Under the pieces are notes generated by a model. It worked only from the letters and a program-made list of their open reading frames with translations, was not told the origin of the DNA and ran no database searches. 16,528 nucleotides of DNA from Gemmatimonadota bacterium (GTDB taxonomy: Bacteria; ARS69). A program made the position numbers and the translations under genes. This document shows, piece by piece, positions 14,042 to 16,528 of the stretch. The stretch is taken from contig JASLLL010000041.1 in the NCBI GenBank assembly GCA_030747075.1, forward strand, positions 1-16,528. The letters are read 5' to 3'. How positions within the stretch are numbered: the first letter of the stretch is position 1; each line of letters starts with the position of its first letter.

Positions 14042-15657
14042 GGCGGTTTGCTCTTGCGGCGTGCGCTGCCGCGCTGCCCGCTCTTCTTCCGGCCGCGTCC
14101 CCCGCGGGATCTTTCCGGGATGTCACGGCGGAGTCGGGAATCGACTTCGCGCACTCCAACGGCGCCACGGGTACCAAGGATTACCGCGAGGTCATGGGTT
14201 CCGGCGCGTGCCTGCTGGACTACGACGGAGACGGCAGGCTGGACATCTATCTCGTCAACAGCGCGAAGCCGAACCGGATGTATCGCAACCTCGGAGGGCT
14301 TCGCTTTGCGGACGCCACCGACGCTTCCGGCACGGGAGATACGGGCTACGGCATGGGAGCGGTGGCCGCGGACATCGACAATGACGGCGACGCGGATCTC
14401 TTCGTGACGAATGTCGGGCCGAACCGGCTGTACATGAATCGCGGAGACGGCACCTTCCGCGACGCTTCGGAGCGTGCCGGGCTTGCGGATCCGAACTGGG
14501 GAGCGGGCGCCGCCTTCTTCGACATGGACGGGGACGGCCTGCTCGACCTCTATGTCGCGAACTATGTGCAGGTAGCGTCTCCGGACACGAACGAGTGCGT
14601 GTCTCCGGAGGGCCTCCGGCTCTACTGCTCGCCGAAAGCGTATCCGCGTGCGACCGATCGGCTCTATCGCAATCTCGGCGACGGGACCTTCCGCGATGTC
14701 ACGAGCGCGTCGGGAGTGGACGCGGTGCAGGGCCGGGGGCTTGGCGTTCTCGCGATGGATGTGGACGGTGACGGAAGGGACGACCTCTATGTCGCAAACG
14801 ACCTGGACCCGAACTTTCTCTTTCACAACGAAGGGGACGGACACTTTACGGAAGTGGGGATGATCTCCGGGGTCAGTCACTCCGAAGAGGGTGTGGTGGA
14901 GTCCGGGATGGGCATTGCCGATGGTGATCTGGACCTGGACGGTCGCACGGATCTCTTCGTCACGAACTACCAGAATGAAACGAACACACTCTATCGAAAC
15001 GAAGGCGGCGGATTCTTCTTTGACGAGTCAGCGTCGTCCGGGCTGGGACCGTCGAGCCTCGCGTGGATCAGTTGGGGGACGGGTTTCATCGACTATGATC
15101 TCGACGGATGGCCGGATCTTTTGCTGGTGAACGGGCACACGGAGTCGGACGCGGAACTCTCCGACCCCACGACAACATGGAAGCAACCGGACGCGCTCTT
15201 TCGAAACCGGGGCGACGGCTCTTTCGACGAAGTCACCGCGGAGGAGGCCCCCATGCTTCTGGAACATCGCGCCGGGCGCGGCGTGGCGTTCGGGGATCTC
15301 GATGACGACGGCGACACGGATGTCGTGATCGTAAACCAGAACGGTGCGGCCATGCTTCTGGAGGCGACGGGGTCGCAGGGGCGGCACTGGCTCGGCGTGC
15401 GACTTCGGGGAGTGGCATCGTCCCGGGACGGCATCGGTGCGCGCGTGGAAACCCACACAGGCGGTCGGGTTCTTGTGCGGCAGGTTCATGCGGGCGGGAG
15501 TTACCTCTCCGGGAACGATCTGCGCGTCCTCTTCGGACCGGGCGAACACGCGGTGGTGGATTCGGTCGTTGTGCGATGGCCTTCCGGCGCGGTGGATCGC
15601 CTGGTCACGCCGCAAGAAGGCCGGTATCACCTTGTCACGGAAGGAGGCGATCGATGA
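14038..15657 (+). CDS. CRTAC1-like FG-GAP/VCBS protein with ASPIC/UnbV domain
   Basis: A 539-aa exported protein; GGGAGGGAG lies about 6 nt before ATG 14038, which overlaps the TPR gene stop. A signal peptide (MRRFALAACAAALPALLPAASPAG) is followed by FRDVTAESGIDFAH, the usual start of this family. At least seven calcium-binding DxDxDGxxD blades are visible (DYDGDGRLD, DIDNDGDAD, DMDGDGLLD, DVDGDGRDD, DLDLDGRTD, DYDLDGWPD, DLDDDGDTD), consistent with a beta-propeller. The C-terminus (about 445-535: GRHWLGVRLRG ... GIGARVE ... SYLSGND ... VVVRWPSG) is the UnbV/ASPIC domain. Such proteins are secreted; their biological role in bacteria is poorly defined. It is the middle gene of a three-gene operon with TPR and FG-GAP lipoproteins. 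Confidence 0.92.
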   Translation: MRRFALAACAAALPALLPAASPAGSFRDVTAESGIDFAHSNGATGTKDYREVMGSGACLLDYDGDGRLDIYLVNSAKPNRMYRNLGGLRFADATDASGTGDTGYGMGAVAADIDNDGDADLFVTNVGPNRLYMNRGDGTFRDASERAGLADPNWGAGAAFFDMDGDGLLDLYVANYVQVASPDTNECVSPEGLRLYCSPKAYPRATDRLYRNLGDGTFRDVTSASGVDAVQGRGLGVLAMDVDGDGRDDLYVANDLDPNFLFHNEGDGHFTEVGMISGVSHSEEGVVESGMGIADGDLDLDGRTDLFVTNYQNETNTLYRNEGGGFFFDESASSGLGPSSLAWISWGTGFIDYDLDGWPDLLLVNGHTESDAELSDPTTTWKQPDALFRNRGDGSFDEVTAEEAPMLLEHRAGRGVAFGDLDDDGDTDVVIVNQNGAAMLLEATGSQGRHWLGVRLRGVASSRDGIGARVETHTGGRVLVRQVHAGGSYLSGNDLRVLFGPGEHAVVDSVVVRWPSGAVDRLVTPQEGRYHLVTEGGDR

Positions 15658-16528
15658 GTGTCCCGTGGACGGATTGGTTTGGGCGACGCCATGTGGTGAT
15701 GCTCGCGGTTGTCGTCGCCTGGGGCGCACCCGGTTGCGGCGGCAAGGGCGAGCAAGACACCGCATCCGAAGGCGGACACGCGGCGCACGATCACGCGGCG
15801 CACATGGCGGCCATTACGCAGCCGGAGTTGCCTGAAGGTCCGGCCAGCCCGAAGCATGCGCGTCTTCTGGACATTGCGCGGCGGATTCGCGCGTCTTCGG
15901 AAACCTACTTCGGAAGCCAGACGCTGCGCGAACTGGAGAGAGCGGACACCACCGCGATGTCCTCCGGGGAACGCGCCGTCCACGAGTATCAACTGGCGTA
16001 CGAGTACTTCAAGCTCGCGACGCCCAAACTTCCCGAAGAGTACTGGGGCCGAAGCTACGCGCGCGTGCCCGCCCCGCGGACGCTCTTCATGCAGGGGATT
16101 GCCCAGTTCCGGGAGGCGCAGACAGCGAACTGCATCGGCTACCACAATCGCGAGAGCTGCATCTTTCCGCTGGCAGGCGGCGGGGTTCATGTCGCACAAG
16201 ACCCCACGAAACGCGCCTTTGCATCGTTCCAGGAGGTCTTCGACGCCACCCCCCGCGGGAACCGTCCGCGCGTCCGTTGGTTCACCAACCTCATGGCGAT
16301 GGCGCTCGGCACTTACCCGGAGAGCGTGCCGAAGCGGCTTCGCATTCCGGAAGAGCGGTTCCGGTCCGAATACGACATCGGTCGCTTCCGGGATGTCGGA
16401 CTCGAAAAGGGGGTCGCGGCATTCAATCTGGCGGGTGGCAGCATCATGGAAGACTTTGACGGCGACGGGTTCCTGGACATCGTGACCTCCACGGGGCAGT
16501 TGGAAGGGCAGATGCTCTACTACCACAA
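15654..16528 (+). CDS. FG-GAP repeat lipoprotein, CRTAC1-like, 3' partial
   Basis: The frame starts at ATG 15654, overlapping the upstream stop (ATGA), with AAGGAGG at 15641-15647, and stays open to the right edge (291 codons). The N-terminus has a hydrophobic segment (VVMLAVVVAWGAPGC) ending in a lipobox-like Cys, then a short His-rich stretch (GGHAAHDHAAHMAA). About residues 60-240 are helical and TPR-like, with a cysteine pair (NCIGYHNRESCIFP). At the edge a VCBS blade begins (IMEDFDGDGFLDIVTSTG), so a propeller and perhaps an ASPIC domain should follow. It is the third member of the TPR/ASPIC operon. The His-rich segment could bind metal, but that is only a suggestion. Confidence 0.88.
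   Translation, partial: MSVPWTDWFGRRHVVMLAVVVAWGAPGCGGKGEQDTASEGGHAAHDHAAHMAAITQPELPEGPASPKHARLLDIARRIRASSETYFGSQTLRELERADTTAMSSGERAVHEYQLAYEYFKLATPKLPEEYWGRSYARVPAPRTLFMQGIAQFREAQTANCIGYHNRESCIFPLAGGGVHVAQDPTKRAFASFQEVFDATPRGNRPRVRWFTNLMAMALGTYPESVPKRLRIPEERFRSEYDIGRFRDVGLEKGVAAFNLAGGSIMEDFDGDGFLDIVTSTGQLEGQMLYYH

Noticed and set aside
1-16528. tRNA, rRNA, CRISPR array or prophage genes
   Set aside because: I found no cloverleaf-like sequence, regularly spaced short repeats, or integrase or phage-type proteins.

Overview
The window is high-GC, densely packed bacterial DNA. It carries secreted proteins, a C25 (gingipain-type) protease ending in a FlgD-like Ig/sorting domain, VCBS/FG-GAP proteins with an ASPIC/UnbV domain, and an outer-membrane-like barrel. 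This mix fits an uncultured FCB-group lineage such as Candidatus Eisenbacteria. That placement is inferred from protein style, not from a marker gene.

Layout. (1) 3-476: the 3' end of an unrecognised gene that runs into a repeat. (2) 433-700: first copy of a ~269-bp cassette, followed by a secreted-protein operon (789-4341): two unknown exported proteins and a C25-type cysteine protease. (3) 4342-4648: no gene seen. (4) 4649-4917: second copy of the cassette, ~97% identical. It is followed by three tiny peptide genes (39, 44 and 42 aa) and then an HtrB/LpxL-like acyltransferase, an M1 metallopeptidase fused to an outer-membrane-barrel-like region, and a membrane M50 metalloprotease with an N-terminal PqqD/RRE-like domain. 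The three large genes overlap or abut (ATGA/TGATG junctions). (5) 10595-12190, minus strand: a NodI/NodJ-like ABC-2 exporter, convergent with the peptide operon. (6) 12305 to the right edge: TPR lipoprotein, CRTAC1-like FG-GAP/ASPIC protein, and a third FG-GAP lipoprotein cut by the edge, all joined by ATGA overlaps.

Central observation. The three small ORFs share an N-terminal motif, F-[DE]-x-L-x-x-R-E-L-L-K-[IV], followed by divergent C-terminal segments. This is the architecture of leader/core peptides (RiPP or bacteriocin-like). Downstream lies a protease with a domain of the kind that recognises leader peptides, and an exporter is close by. No standard RiPP-modifying enzyme (radical SAM, YcaO, LanM, cyclodehydratase) is visible, so modification, if any, is by something outside the window or by the unusual acyltransferase-like protein.

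Regulation. Each cassette copy contains a sigma-54-like -24/-12 element (TGGCACGGATTCTGC, correct GG/GC spacing). About 120 bp upstream is a perfect 17-bp dyad flanked by more GGTTCC/GGAACC half-sites, the geometry of an enhancer-binding-protein site. The simplest model is a sigma-54 regulon of two adjacent operons: the C25 protease operon and the peptide/protease operon, both from a duplicated promoter-leader module. This is inference from sequence; no regulator gene lies in the window.
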